A program made the translations under genes and the position numbers. Below are positions 24,431-32,582 of a stretch of 64,000 nt of DNA, in pieces. The stretch is from positions 54,640-118,639 of the forward strand of contig JAEYYB010000078.1 in assembly GCA_023430975.1 (NCBI GenBank). Reading direction: 5' to 3'. Within the stretch, counting starts at the first letter, position 1; the number at the start of each line of letters is the position of its first letter. The DNA is from Bacillota bacterium. GTDB taxonomy: Bacteria; Bacillota; Clostridia; Acetivibrionales; DSM-2933. The notes below the pieces were generated by a model, which did not search any database, had not been told where the DNA came from, and saw only the letters and a list, made by a program, of their open reading frames with translations.

Positions 24431-25553
24431 AATTATTCACATACCCTTCTATAAGTATATCCTCATCAAATCTTTCAATAGAAACATCCTTGAGCGATAT
24501 GGCATCCTTCATGAACTCGGCACCTTCACCTTCCACTGGAGTGGGTGCATCGGCACCTCCAACTATTTTTGGGGAAATAAAACTCATTACCTTATCTACA
24601 ATCCCATACCGCAATGCAGACGCATTAAGAGTTCCTCCTCCTTCCAACAGAACACTGTCAATTTCAAGTTGATATAGCTCATCCATTAGCTTTGCAAGAT
24701 CTACACCTGCTATAGTATCTTTCTCCAATTTGTCAGCCTTTACTATTGTTACTCCTTTATTCAATAACAAAGCTTCCTTGTCTTTAGATATTTTAGAAGT
24801 GGTTGCTAAAATAACACCTTTATCCGATTGGGTATTAAATACCTTGGCTTCTTGTGGAATACGTCCGCTGCTGTCAACTATTATCCTCACAGAATCTATT
24901 CCCATATCGCCTTCAAGCCTTGTAGTCAGTGAAGGATCATCTTTAAGCACAGTATTGATACCTACCATTATACCTGCAACCCTGTTTCTTATGGAATGAA
25001 CATGCTGCCTGGATTTTTCTCCTGTAATCCATTTGGAATCTCCTGTTCCTGCAGCAATTTTGCCATCTAGCGTCATAGCAGTTTTCATTATTACAAAAGG
25101 CTGCTTTTTGGTAATATACTTTATAAAAATCTCATTTAGCTTTTTTGCCTCATTTTCCAGTACACCGGTTATAACATTTATACCAGCATCCCTCAAAATG
25201 CCGATTCCCCTTCCCGAAACCTTGGGATTAGGGTCTTCCATAGCCACAACAACTTCCTTTAATCCTGCCTGTACAATTGCATCAGCACATGGGAGGGTCC
25301 TGCCATAATGAGAGCACGGCTCGAGGTTAACATACATGGTGCCGCCTCTAATATCGCCCTTTGCGTTCTTTATGGCGGCTGCTTCAGCATGAGCACATCC
25401 TAGCCTCTCATGAAAACCTTCTGCAACAACCTCTCCATCTTTAACAACCACAGCACCAACAAGGGGATTGGGATTTGTCCTGCCAATACCTCTTTTTGCA
25501 AGCTCCATAGCTTTCATCATATACCTTTGATGCGTATCCGACTTAGTCACCAT
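24411..25553 (-). CDS. ribD: Bifunctional pyrimidine deaminase/reductase RibD
   Basis: 380 residues. The deaminase domain (about 1-145) has GCAHAEAAAIKNA and YVNLEPCSHYGRTLPCADAI, the zinc site. The reductase domain (about 150-370) has MKTAMTLDGKIAAGTGDSKWITG, NTVLKDDPSLTTR and VLLEGGGTLNASAL, binding NADPH and substrate. It carries out the second and third steps of the GTP branch. RBS AGGTGGTT. First gene of the rib operon, 190 bases downstream of the FMN riboswitch. Confidence 0.97.
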   Translation of the reverse strand: MVTKSDTHQRYMMKAMELAKRGIGRTNPNPLVGAVVVKDGEVVAEGFHERLGCAHAEAAAIKNAKGDIRGGTMYVNLEPCSHYGRTLPCADAIVQAGLKEVVVAMEDPNPKVSGRGIGILRDAGINVITGVLENEAKKLNEIFIKYITKKQPFVIMKTAMTLDGKIAAGTGDSKWITGEKSRQHVHSIRNRVAGIMVGINTVLKDDPSLTTRLEGDMGIDSVRIIVDSSGRIPQEAKVFNTQSDKGVILATTSKISKDKEALLLNKGVTIVKADKLEKDTIAGVDLAKLMDELYQLEIDSVLLEGGGTLNASALRYGIVDKVMSFISPKIVGGADAPTPVEGEGAEFMKDAISLKDVSIERFDEDILIEGYVNNYVYRNC

Positions 25554-25593
25554 TTAATAAAACCACCTGCTTATCATAAAATTATAGCTATAC

Positions 25594-25695
25594 TTCCTAG
25601 ACATAAACGAAATCCCTTGGAATTTTGTCAGTCTTGATGGTTGTCGTGAGAAAATATGGCATAGAATACAACATATTTTCCTAGATATAAACAAA
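25594..25695. repeat. Repeat family D, copy D2
   Basis: Aligns along its length with D1 (5110-5213), sharing TGTCA-TCTTGATG and the ATATAAACA end. It lies between the FMN riboswitch terminator and ribD, within the rib leader. Two ATAAAC-ended direct repeats (CCTAGACATAAAC at about 25601, CCTAGATATAAAC at 25680) bound it. Confidence 0.45.
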
Positions 25696-25725
25696 AATTC
25701 CCTGAGATAATCTCTTCAGGGAATG
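25693..25725 (-). terminator. Riboswitch-controlled terminator of the rib operon
   Basis: On the minus strand ATTCCCTGAAGAG...CTCAGGGAAT forms the stem, followed by TTTTTG. Its 5' arm (CCCTGAAG, reading 25721 to 25714) is also complementary to CTTCAGGG (25862 to 25855) in P1 of the FMN aptamer, so the two alternatives are mutually exclusive. Confidence 0.85.
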
Positions 25726-25742
25726 TTAAATACACACTAATA

Positions 25743-25864
25743 TCTTCTTCCATCCAGACTTTACTGTCGGCTCCGGACTTGGACCGGATCTGCTTAATAA
25801 AAGCTCGCGGGCTCACAGCTTGGCTGCCTACCGCCGGTAAGGAATTACACCTATCCCTGAAGAC
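25743..25864 (-). promoter_or_regulatory. FMN riboswitch (RFN element)
   Basis: Read on the minus strand it has the RFN segments in order: CTTCAGGGATAGGTGTAATTCC, ACCGGCGGTA, AGCCCGCGAGC, GATCCGGT, CCGACAGTAAAGTC and GGATGGAAGAAG. It precedes ribD and ends before an intrinsic terminator. When FMN is bound, P1 forms and the terminator is free to fold; without FMN the P1 5' strand can pair with the terminator's 5' arm. This is the arrangement known from the Bacillus subtilis rib leader. Confidence 0.96.
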
Positions 25865-25885
25865 CTATTTTACTTGTTAATATAT

Positions 25886-25914
25886 TTTTTACCATACCCG
25901 TTTACTTTAGTCAA
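25886..25914 (-). promoter_or_regulatory. Candidate promoter of the rib operon
   Basis: On the minus strand TTGACT (25914-25909), a 17-base spacer, and TAAAAA (25891-25886), about 20 bases before the FMN aptamer. The -10 box is weak. Confidence 0.45.
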
Positions 25915-25942
25915 GCAATTTTTGAATTTACAGCTATTGTTT

Positions 25943-26629
25943 CTAAAACTTTACTTTTATACTTTCACCCAATATTATTCCATCCTCTTCAACAATAGAA
26001 TCAAAAGCAAGAATCTTAACTCCATTTTTTGCTGCTTTTTTTAATCCTTCCGAAAACTTACTATCCATTTCATAATTTGGAGTAAAGTAATTAACCCCTT
26101 TCATTTGTATCAGAAATATAACAAAACCCTCATATCCTATTTTTACAGCTTCCATTAATTCCATCACATGCTTTAAACCTCTCTGCGTAGGTGCATCAGG
26201 GAACATTGCAGTTTTGTCCTTCTCAAGTGTAACCCCCTTTATTTCAATAAATATTTTCCGATTAGTTCCTTCACAATAGATATCAAATCTTGAATTTTTA
26301 AATGTTACTTCCCTTTTTAAAAATGTTATGTTCTGAAACTCTTCTATTTCATTGTTTTTTATTGATTCGCTAATAACCATATTGGGTATCTGAGAATCTA
26401 TATTGATAAGTACATCGCCCTTATATGCCCCTACCAAAGAGTATTTGGTTTTTCTATTTTCATTATCAGCCTCTTCCAAAATAACCTCTGTTCCTGGCCT
26501 CAATATCTCCCTGCATCTTCCGGTATTTTTTACATGAACCGTTTCTTCGTTACCATTTATAATAACCCTGGCGATAAATCTATTGGGTCTTTCTAAAAAT
26601 ATCCCTTTTATTACTTTTGTGTATTTCAT
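25943..26629 (-). CDS. sfsA: SfsA family protein (predicted DNA-binding/nuclease-like)
   Basis: 228 residues from ATG 26629 (MKYTKVIKGIFLERPNRFIA), which has GGAGAGG three bases upstream; an in-frame ATG six codons earlier lacks one. Motifs: RPNRFIARVIINGNEETVHVKNTGRCREIL and GVTLEKDKTAMFPDAPTQRG, the SfsA fold with its PD-(D/E)xK-like C-terminal part (FIEIKGVTL). Named for sugar fermentation stimulation in E. coli; the molecular role is not settled. It is downstream of nothing obvious and precedes the rib promoter. Confidence 0.93.
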   Translation of the reverse strand: MKYTKVIKGIFLERPNRFIARVIINGNEETVHVKNTGRCREILRPGTEVILEEADNENRKTKYSLVGAYKGDVLINIDSQIPNMVISESIKNNEIEEFQNITFLKREVTFKNSRFDIYCEGTNRKIFIEIKGVTLEKDKTAMFPDAPTQRGLKHVMELMEAVKIGYEGFVIFLIQMKGVNYFTPNYEMDSKFSEGLKKAAKNGVKILAFDSIVEEDGIILGESIKVKF

Positions 26630-26752
26630 TATCCTCTCCTCACACATAGTGATTTTAACTATTATATACCCCCTATTTTGAAATTTAATTCATTATAAGA
26701 TAGCTTCTCATATACAAAAAATACTTGAATAATGTTTTTTTAAATGCCCTTA

Positions 26753-26781
26753 TTGAAACATGCTGTAAAATATAATAGTAT
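26753..26781 (+). promoter_or_regulatory. Candidate promoter for the PpiC-TPR gene
   Basis: TTGAAA (26753-26758), a 17-base spacer, TAGTAT (26776-26781), about 40 bases before the start codon. Confidence 0.5.
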
Positions 26782-26820
26782 AGTATTATGCCCTTATAAA
26801 CAAACAGGAGGAATTTTGGG

Positions 26821-28209
26821 ATGAGTAAAAGGAAGACAAGCATAATTATTACAGCTTTAGCCATTATTGTATTATGCTCCATCGGTGCTGCAATTTATTT
26901 TTCAGCCTCAAATAATAATTCAGAGATAAGTACTAAAAATGAGGATACAGAAGCATTTGGTTATCAGGCATTAAAAATTAACGGCAAATATGTAAGTGCA
27001 GATATTTTTACAGAAGAGAGAAATAAGTTTTTCGAAAAATGGAGCAGAAATGCTGAAATGCTCTATAAAACCGATGAAGAAAAAAATGACATACTGCTGG
27101 ATGAAATAATTAAAAGACAAGTCATTGAGGATTTTATAAATACCAAGGCTGATGTAAATGTAACAAAAGCCGAAGTGGATGATTATATAAAAAAGTATAT
27201 CGAAATGGCTTATGCTTCCCTAGGCGGCGTTAAGGCTTACATGGAAGGCATGGGTTTTAAATCAGAGGAAGAAGTATTTAAAAATACAGAATTCTATTTA
27301 AAAAGATTAAAATTCTTTTCAGGTATTGCAGGTAAATATGGTGTAAGCATACCCGACTCAGAGTTTGAAGAGAAATATTTAAAGCACAAGCAGGATTCCA
27401 CCTTTGCTACAGGTAAAAGAATTCATATATCATCAAAAGAACGTGGTGATACTGAAGCTTTAAAATTGGCTAATGAAATATACAACAGGCTTAAAAACGG
27501 AGAAGATTTTGCAACTCTTGCAAAGGAAAAGTCGGAAGACGAAGAATCAAAAGCCTCAGGCGGATCTATGCAAAATTTATCCGGAGGTATTTATAGTAAA
27601 GAATTTGATGATGCTGTATTTAATTCATCACCCGGCACTCTTATACCGCCTGTTAAAAATATGGCCGGATATGACATAGTATATCTCGAAAAAATAACAA
27701 CATCATATCACCCAAAAGATGAGTATAAAAATATTATGCTAATGCAGAAGTTTGGTGAGTCAGATAAGCTTAATACATGGCTTGAAGAAGTCAAAAAATC
27801 TATAACAATAGAAATAACCGATCCTATTTTCAAAGCTTACAGGCAGTTTAAAAGCAATGATATGAAGGGTGCAGCTGAAAGCTACGAAGCTGCCTTCAAA
27901 AAGACAAAATTTGAGTCATTTCTCCAAAAGGCTTCCGAGTGCTATAAGAACTTGGGGAATTGGGATAAAGTTATTGACTTGAATGATGAAGGTATGGATA
28001 TAACCTCGGACAATGTGCAGTACTACGTCAACAAAGCTGAAGCTCTCTATAAAAAACAACAAACCGATGATGCTAAGGAACTATTGAAAAAAGCTGAAAA
28101 AAAAGCTAAAGACAATATGTATTTCAAACAGCTTATAGCCCAAATGTATAAAAGCCTCGGTCTAAAAGAAGATGCTGATAGAATGGAAAAAGAAATAACA
28201 TCACAGTAA
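26821..28209 (+). CDS. Membrane-anchored PpiC/parvulin foldase with TPR tail
   Basis: 462 residues. One N-terminal helix (about 7-28, no lipobox Cys after it) anchors the protein outside the membrane. Residues 40-190 resemble SurA/PrsA N-terminal chaperone helices. Residues 195-290 form a parvulin domain: KRIHISSKERGDTEA, NRLKNGEDFATLAKEKSEDEESKASGGSM, FDDAVFNSSPGTLIPPVKNMAGYDIVYLEK. The last ~130 residues look like three TPR units (YRQFKSNDMKGAAESYEAAF, CYKNLGNWDKVIDLNDEG, AEALYKKQQTDDAKELLKKA). It likely helps fold exported proteins; TPRs are unusual in this class. RBS AGGAGGAAT. The TAA stop is the first part of repeat A5. Confidence 0.85.
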   Translation: MSKRKTSIIITALAIIVLCSIGAAIYFSASNNNSEISTKNEDTEAFGYQALKINGKYVSADIFTEERNKFFEKWSRNAEMLYKTDEEKNDILLDEIIKRQVIEDFINTKADVNVTKAEVDDYIKKYIEMAYASLGGVKAYMEGMGFKSEEEVFKNTEFYLKRLKFFSGIAGKYGVSIPDSEFEEKYLKHKQDSTFATGKRIHISSKERGDTEALKLANEIYNRLKNGEDFATLAKEKSEDEESKASGGSMQNLSGGIYSKEFDDAVFNSSPGTLIPPVKNMAGYDIVYLEKITTSYHPKDEYKNIMLMQKFGESDKLNTWLEEVKKSITIEITDPIFKAYRQFKSNDMKGAAESYEAAFKKTKFESFLQKASECYKNLGNWDKVIDLNDEGMDITSDNVQYYVNKAEALYKKQQTDDAKELLKKAEKKAKDNMYFKQLIAQMYKSLGLKEDADRMEKEITSQ

Positions 28210-28309
28210 GTCATGATTGAAATATTACTTCCCGTTTTGAGCGTGTGTTCACGAGTTAAGTTAACACGTAAGCGAAATTATACGGGAAGTTATATTTTCA
28301 ACATGACTA
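28207..28309. repeat. Palindromic repeat family A, copy A5
   Basis: TAAGTCATGATTGAAATATT, then ACTTCCCG/CGGGAAGT arms, central GTGTTCACGAGTTAAGTTAACAC and the inverted end TCAACATGACTTA. A 19-base direct repeat (TAAGTCATGATTGAAATAT) occurs at 28207-28225 and 28308-28326, as if a second element began there and was lost. Confidence 0.85.
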
Positions 28310-28332
28310 AGTCATGATTGAAATATATAAAA

Positions 28333-28386
28333 AATAAAAAGCATTTTCCCAGCTAAATTTCATTATAGGGAAAATGCTTTTTTATT
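28333..28386. terminator. Two-way terminator between converging genes
   Basis: AAAAGCATTTTCCC (28337-28350) pairs perfectly with GGGAAAATGCTTTT (28368-28381), with A runs on one side and T runs on the other. It serves both the PpiC-TPR gene and the solute-binding lipoprotein gene. Confidence 0.85.
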
Positions 28387-28387
28387 T

Positions 28388-29704
28388 TTATTTCTGGCTC
28401 TTTACATAATTTTCAAGTATGTTCAGATCTCTTTTAAAAGTCTCATCAAATCTACTCTCTATGAATTTTACAGCTTCAGAATCATTCAATTGCTCATAGT
28501 TAAAACCGTAATAATTTTGAAGTTCGGTTTGCCATAGACCATCAAATTTTAATTCTAAAGGTGTAAAATAAACCTCAGGAAGCTTTTTCCTTAATTCAGT
28601 ATACAGCCTTTCAGAATATTGTCCGCCTAGATAATCATTTTTCTTGTCATATGCTTCCTTGAAAACTTTATTTTCATTATCGATCACCATTTTTATAAAT
28701 TCCCAGGCTGCCTCCTTATTCTTACTGTCTTTTGGTATTCCAAGTACATGGAACCCATCAAAGGCATTAGCCCCAAAAGGCAGTTTTGTTACTCTCCATA
28801 GCCCTTTTGAATTAGGAGCCCATTCCTCTAACTTCTTCTCGCCCCAGCTTCCCAGATAAACCATACATAATTTACCGCTTCTTATCGCTTCCTGGCCGGA
28901 AGGTTCCCAAACACCTATGTTAGAAGCCAGTTCAAATTGCCTCATAACCCTGGCTGCATATAATGTTCTTTCAATTTCCGGACCTTTCCTTATGTAATTA
29001 AAGTTGTTGTCATAAAAACCCATGTTTTTTAAATAAATATCCGATGGTTCAGAAAGCCATTGTGCAATCCAATGGTCATGTTTCTTCAGTTCCTTAGCCA
29101 TATTAAGCCAGTTGTCAGGATTCTCCATATATTTTCCCAATTCATCTGGATCGCCAGGGAAACCATACTTTTCAAGAATATCTTTTCGATAATAAGCTAC
29201 ACTGGGATATTGTGCCATAGGAATAGCATTAAGCTTATTACCATCAGGTGATAAAGCAAAGCACAGCTGAGTTTTACTAAATTTCCCCATAATTTCTTTA
29301 GCATTATAGGGAGGTTCTAATAGATCATCAAACACATCCATATAGTGGATTTTACCAATACTTCTATATTCTGCTTTTAAAACTACCACATCAGGTACAT
29401 TCCCTGCTGCAGCTTTATCCAAAAAATCATTTGTAATATCTACATTTTGCTCAATAAATTTCACTTCAAGATTGGGAAACTTTTTTTTCATCTCAGACTT
29501 AAGCCTATCCCATGCCGGATCGTATCCCCAAATTAACAATTTGTTAGAATTTGATGACTTAACTTTGTCATTACCATCCCCAACAATTAAACTGTTGTTA
29601 TCATCGGATTTGGTATTGGGTCCGGAAGTGCCATTGTAGCTGCAGGAAGATAGCAATAATATACATAAACACATAATAGTAATTTTACAAAAAATTCTAC
29701 TCAT
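28388..29704 (-). CDS. Orphan extracellular solute-binding lipoprotein (family 1)
   Basis: 438 residues with lipobox LLSSC (Cys21) and a disordered Ser/Asn-rich linker to about residue 55. The body follows the maltose/sugar-binding type: KLLIWGYDPAWDRLKSEMKKKFPNLEVKFI, DVVVLKAEYRSIGK, AIPMAQYPSVAYYRKDILEKYGFPGDPDEL, GFHVLGIPKDSKNKEAAWEFIKMVID. It starts 37 bases after the GGDEF-EAL gene with AAAGGAG upstream, so they probably share a message. No ABC permease or ATPase for sugar uptake is nearby, so it may be a ligand sensor for the neighbouring membrane enzyme, or may use a permease encoded elsewhere. Confidence 0.87.
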   Translation of the reverse strand: MSRIFCKITIMCLCILLLSSCSYNGTSGPNTKSDDNNSLIVGDGNDKVKSSNSNKLLIWGYDPAWDRLKSEMKKKFPNLEVKFIEQNVDITNDFLDKAAAGNVPDVVVLKAEYRSIGKIHYMDVFDDLLEPPYNAKEIMGKFSKTQLCFALSPDGNKLNAIPMAQYPSVAYYRKDILEKYGFPGDPDELGKYMENPDNWLNMAKELKKHDHWIAQWLSEPSDIYLKNMGFYDNNFNYIRKGPEIERTLYAARVMRQFELASNIGVWEPSGQEAIRSGKLCMVYLGSWGEKKLEEWAPNSKGLWRVTKLPFGANAFDGFHVLGIPKDSKNKEAAWEFIKMVIDNENKVFKEAYDKKNDYLGGQYSERLYTELRKKLPEVYFTPLELKFDGLWQTELQNYYGFNYEQLNDSEAVKFIESRFDETFKRDLNILENYVKSQK

Positions 29705-29741
29705 TTTTATTTCTCCTTTGTTATTCCCTATATGTAGATTT

Positions 29742-32438
29742 CTACACTAACTCAACCCATTTATGTGTTTGCATAAGAAACTGGACAAAATCATCATGCG
29801 GCAAAGGCCTCTCAAAGTAATATCCCTGAAACTCGTCACATTCCATGGTCTTTAGCACATTAACATTATCAAGTGTTTCAACACCTTCAGCAACAACTCC
29901 CAGACCAATATTATGTGCCAGTTTGATTATAGCTTCAACCACTGCAACATTTTGCCTGTCATCAGGAATGTTATTTATAAAAGACCTGTCAATTTTCAAG
30001 CGAGTAACCGGAAGATCCTTTAGTGCTGATAGCGATGAATATCCTTTTCCAAAATCATCAATGGATACATTTACACCAACATCTCTGATTTTTAAGAGTT
30101 GGCCGATAACCCTCTCAGAATCCTTCATAATCATGCTCTCGGTTATCTCCAGTTCCAGACATTCTGGATCTATCCTTGTCTCTTGAAGCACTCTATTAAT
30201 GAGCTCCGGCATTTCGACCTGTTGGAATTGAAGTATTGAGCAATTCACAGACACATGGCTTATAGGATATCCTTTGATCTTCCATTCCCTCAACTGCCAA
30301 CATGCTTTTCTTAAAACCCATTCTCCAATAGGTACTATAAGACCTGATTCTTCAGCTAGACTAATAAACTGATCCGGCATAATCATTCCCTCTTCAGGGT
30401 GTTTCCAACGTATTAATGCCTCAGCACCTGTAATCTCACCTGTTTTTGCACATACCTTGGGTTGATAATAGAGCATAAACTCATTATTCTCAAGTGCTTT
30501 ATGCATTCCATGTTCAAGCTTCATTTTGTTCGATATGCTGAACTTGCCTATATTTGAATAAAACTTATATGTATTACCTCCAGAATCCTTTGAAGCATAC
30601 ATCGCCAAATCTGCATTCTTAACAATATCAACCATATTATTGCCATCATCCGGGAATACACTTATTCCTACACTAGCACCGATATAAACCTCCTGTCCTT
30701 CCAAATCAACAGGATTTTTAATCTCATTAATCAAAGATTCAGCTATTTGCTTAATCTCAAGATCATTCATATCATTTAATATAACCACAAATTCATCACC
30801 GCCTAATCTTGCCATGAATCTTTTATTTCTCGGATATTTTCCAAGTACGCTAATAAATCTGTCACTAACAGATTTTAAAAGCAAATCACCGGCAAGATGG
30901 CCTAATGAGTCGTTAACCTGTTTAAAACGGTCCAGGTCAATAAGTAATACGGCTGCCGAATACGACACTGTATTATTCTGCTCCCCAAGTGAATCGAGAA
31001 GTTTTTTCAAATAGTCGGTAAAATTAAATCTGTTGGGTAAGCCGGTAAGAACATCGTAGTAAGCAAGTTCATGGAGCTTTTGTTCAGATTTCAAAAGGAG
31101 GTTTGTTTTATTTTCAAGTTTGTCATACATAGACTTATACTCTGAAATTAGATTTCTTAGATCATTAGACATAGCTATAAAATTGACTGTTAATTCATTG
31201 AGTTCAAAAACATTGCTTCCAGGCCACAAAACACCTTCATATGCCCTGAGTTTTTCCGGCAGCCCTGTACTAACCTGCAACAGCTTGGATAAAAATCTTA
31301 ATATGACTCTGTGTATAACAATTATGAAAACCCCTACAAGAAATGTAAAAAGCAAAAGTATTTTTGCCTGCATCAAATAGTTATTGAATATCTCGCTCCT
31401 AAAAAACTCCATAGGGAGGCTCACCTTGATAATAACAGCACCGAACAAATCCGTTTCATGAACATATGAAGCATAGCTCCATCTGCTTTCTCCAAAGCTT
31501 AGATGTGTTTTATCAGGCATCCATAGATAAAATTCATTGTTTTTATCATAAACTACCTGATCTAATTTTTGTCCATTTATATATCTATTATTAATATACT
31601 GCTGAACCTCGCTGCTATTTGCTGTTTTATACTCTGTGCCTAAAACACTTATTCTAAAGTTAGTGTTCTTTGTATCAGCCTGTGCAATTTCAGAAAGATA
31701 ACCAAGCTGCAATACAGATTTGAGTTTTAAATCTCTTATATTATCTTTAGTCCAATTCTTTGTTTGATCTATGATATTTTGTGCTACTGCCTGGCTTTTT
31801 TCTTTTCCATCATTCTCAATGCTTCTCTCAACACCCCAACTGCTAATGGCAAGATATATCATAAATGGCCCTAAAATTGCAGCTATTGAAAGATGCACCA
31901 TAAAGGCTATAAGAGTAGGAGGCCTTCTATAATTCCCAGCCAACATAGTAAAATATCTTTCGTGTGGAACATATGTATAAAATACATCCGCCAGCATAGC
32001 ATTGAATATTCCAACTATAAGATAGATAAAAAAAGGTGAAATGACCTCAATTTTCAACTCTCCATGGGATGAATAAATGGAATATCCTATGACGATGGCA
32101 CCTGCCAGGAGCCAGTAAAGTGTATCAAGGAGAATAGTATTATTCTCTTTGATCTTAAATGCAATCCCTACTGTCAGAATCTCAACAAATGCCAAAACAG
32201 GCTCAGTAATCTGTTCAGCAAGTGAAAACTCTACTCCGGTAACCAACACCGCTGATATTACAGCCCATTTTAGTCCAAACATCCTTAAAATTATAAAAAG
32301 AAATACGCTGCTTAGGGTTAACTTCATATCGAATATTAGAGTAATCCCAAATATTTTGCCTAGTAAAGCAAGCAACGTTAATAATGATATTGCAAAAAAT
32401 TCCTTTTTTGAACTTGACAATTTGCAAAGAAATTCCAA
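29742..32438 (-). CDS. Membrane GGDEF-EAL protein (cyclic-di-GMP synthesis/breakdown)
   Basis: 898 residues, TTG start (LEFLCKLSSSKK) behind GAAGG. About seven helices to residue 199, an extracytoplasmic sensor region (about 200-355, Cache-like), one more helix (356-377), a HAMP-like linker, GGDEF domain (about 455-625) and EAL domain (about 635-890). The GGDEF signature ARLGGDEF (546-550) is intact. The product-inhibition site that normally reads RxxD before it reads RNKR, so its Asp is missing. The EAL parts EALIRWKHPEEG (673-675), LELEITES, IDDFGKGYSS, LKIDRSF and VAEGVET retain the metal and catalytic residues. Both activities are therefore possible. It is co-transcribed with the solute-binding lipoprotein. 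Confidence 0.93.
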   Translation of the reverse strand: MEFLCKLSSSKKEFFAISLLTLLALLGKIFGITLIFDMKLTLSSVFLFIILRMFGLKWAVISAVLVTGVEFSLAEQITEPVLAFVEILTVGIAFKIKENNTILLDTLYWLLAGAIVIGYSIYSSHGELKIEVISPFFIYLIVGIFNAMLADVFYTYVPHERYFTMLAGNYRRPPTLIAFMVHLSIAAILGPFMIYLAISSWGVERSIENDGKEKSQAVAQNIIDQTKNWTKDNIRDLKLKSVLQLGYLSEIAQADTKNTNFRISVLGTEYKTANSSEVQQYINNRYINGQKLDQVVYDKNNEFYLWMPDKTHLSFGESRWSYASYVHETDLFGAVIIKVSLPMEFFRSEIFNNYLMQAKILLLFTFLVGVFIIVIHRVILRFLSKLLQVSTGLPEKLRAYEGVLWPGSNVFELNELTVNFIAMSNDLRNLISEYKSMYDKLENKTNLLLKSEQKLHELAYYDVLTGLPNRFNFTDYLKKLLDSLGEQNNTVSYSAAVLLIDLDRFKQVNDSLGHLAGDLLLKSVSDRFISVLGKYPRNKRFMARLGGDEFVVILNDMNDLEIKQIAESLINEIKNPVDLEGQEVYIGASVGISVFPDDGNNMVDIVKNADLAMYASKDSGGNTYKFYSNIGKFSISNKMKLEHGMHKALENNEFMLYYQPKVCAKTGEITGAEALIRWKHPEEGMIMPDQFISLAEESGLIVPIGEWVLRKACWQLREWKIKGYPISHVSVNCSILQFQQVEMPELINRVLQETRIDPECLELEITESMIMKDSERVIGQLLKIRDVGVNVSIDDFGKGYSSLSALKDLPVTRLKIDRSFINNIPDDRQNVAVVEAIIKLAHNIGLGVVAEGVETLDNVNVLKTMECDEFQGYYFERPLPHDDFVQFLMQTHKWVELV

Positions 32439-32582
32439 GATATCAACCTTCTTTTTTAAATTTAATTTCTATTGATTGAGATACAAAAGAATTAAATAAA
32501 ATTAATTATTTTCATAGATAAGAATTGTTTAAATATATATTCGACACAAAATTACATTAATCCTTTTTTGAAATCAAAATAC

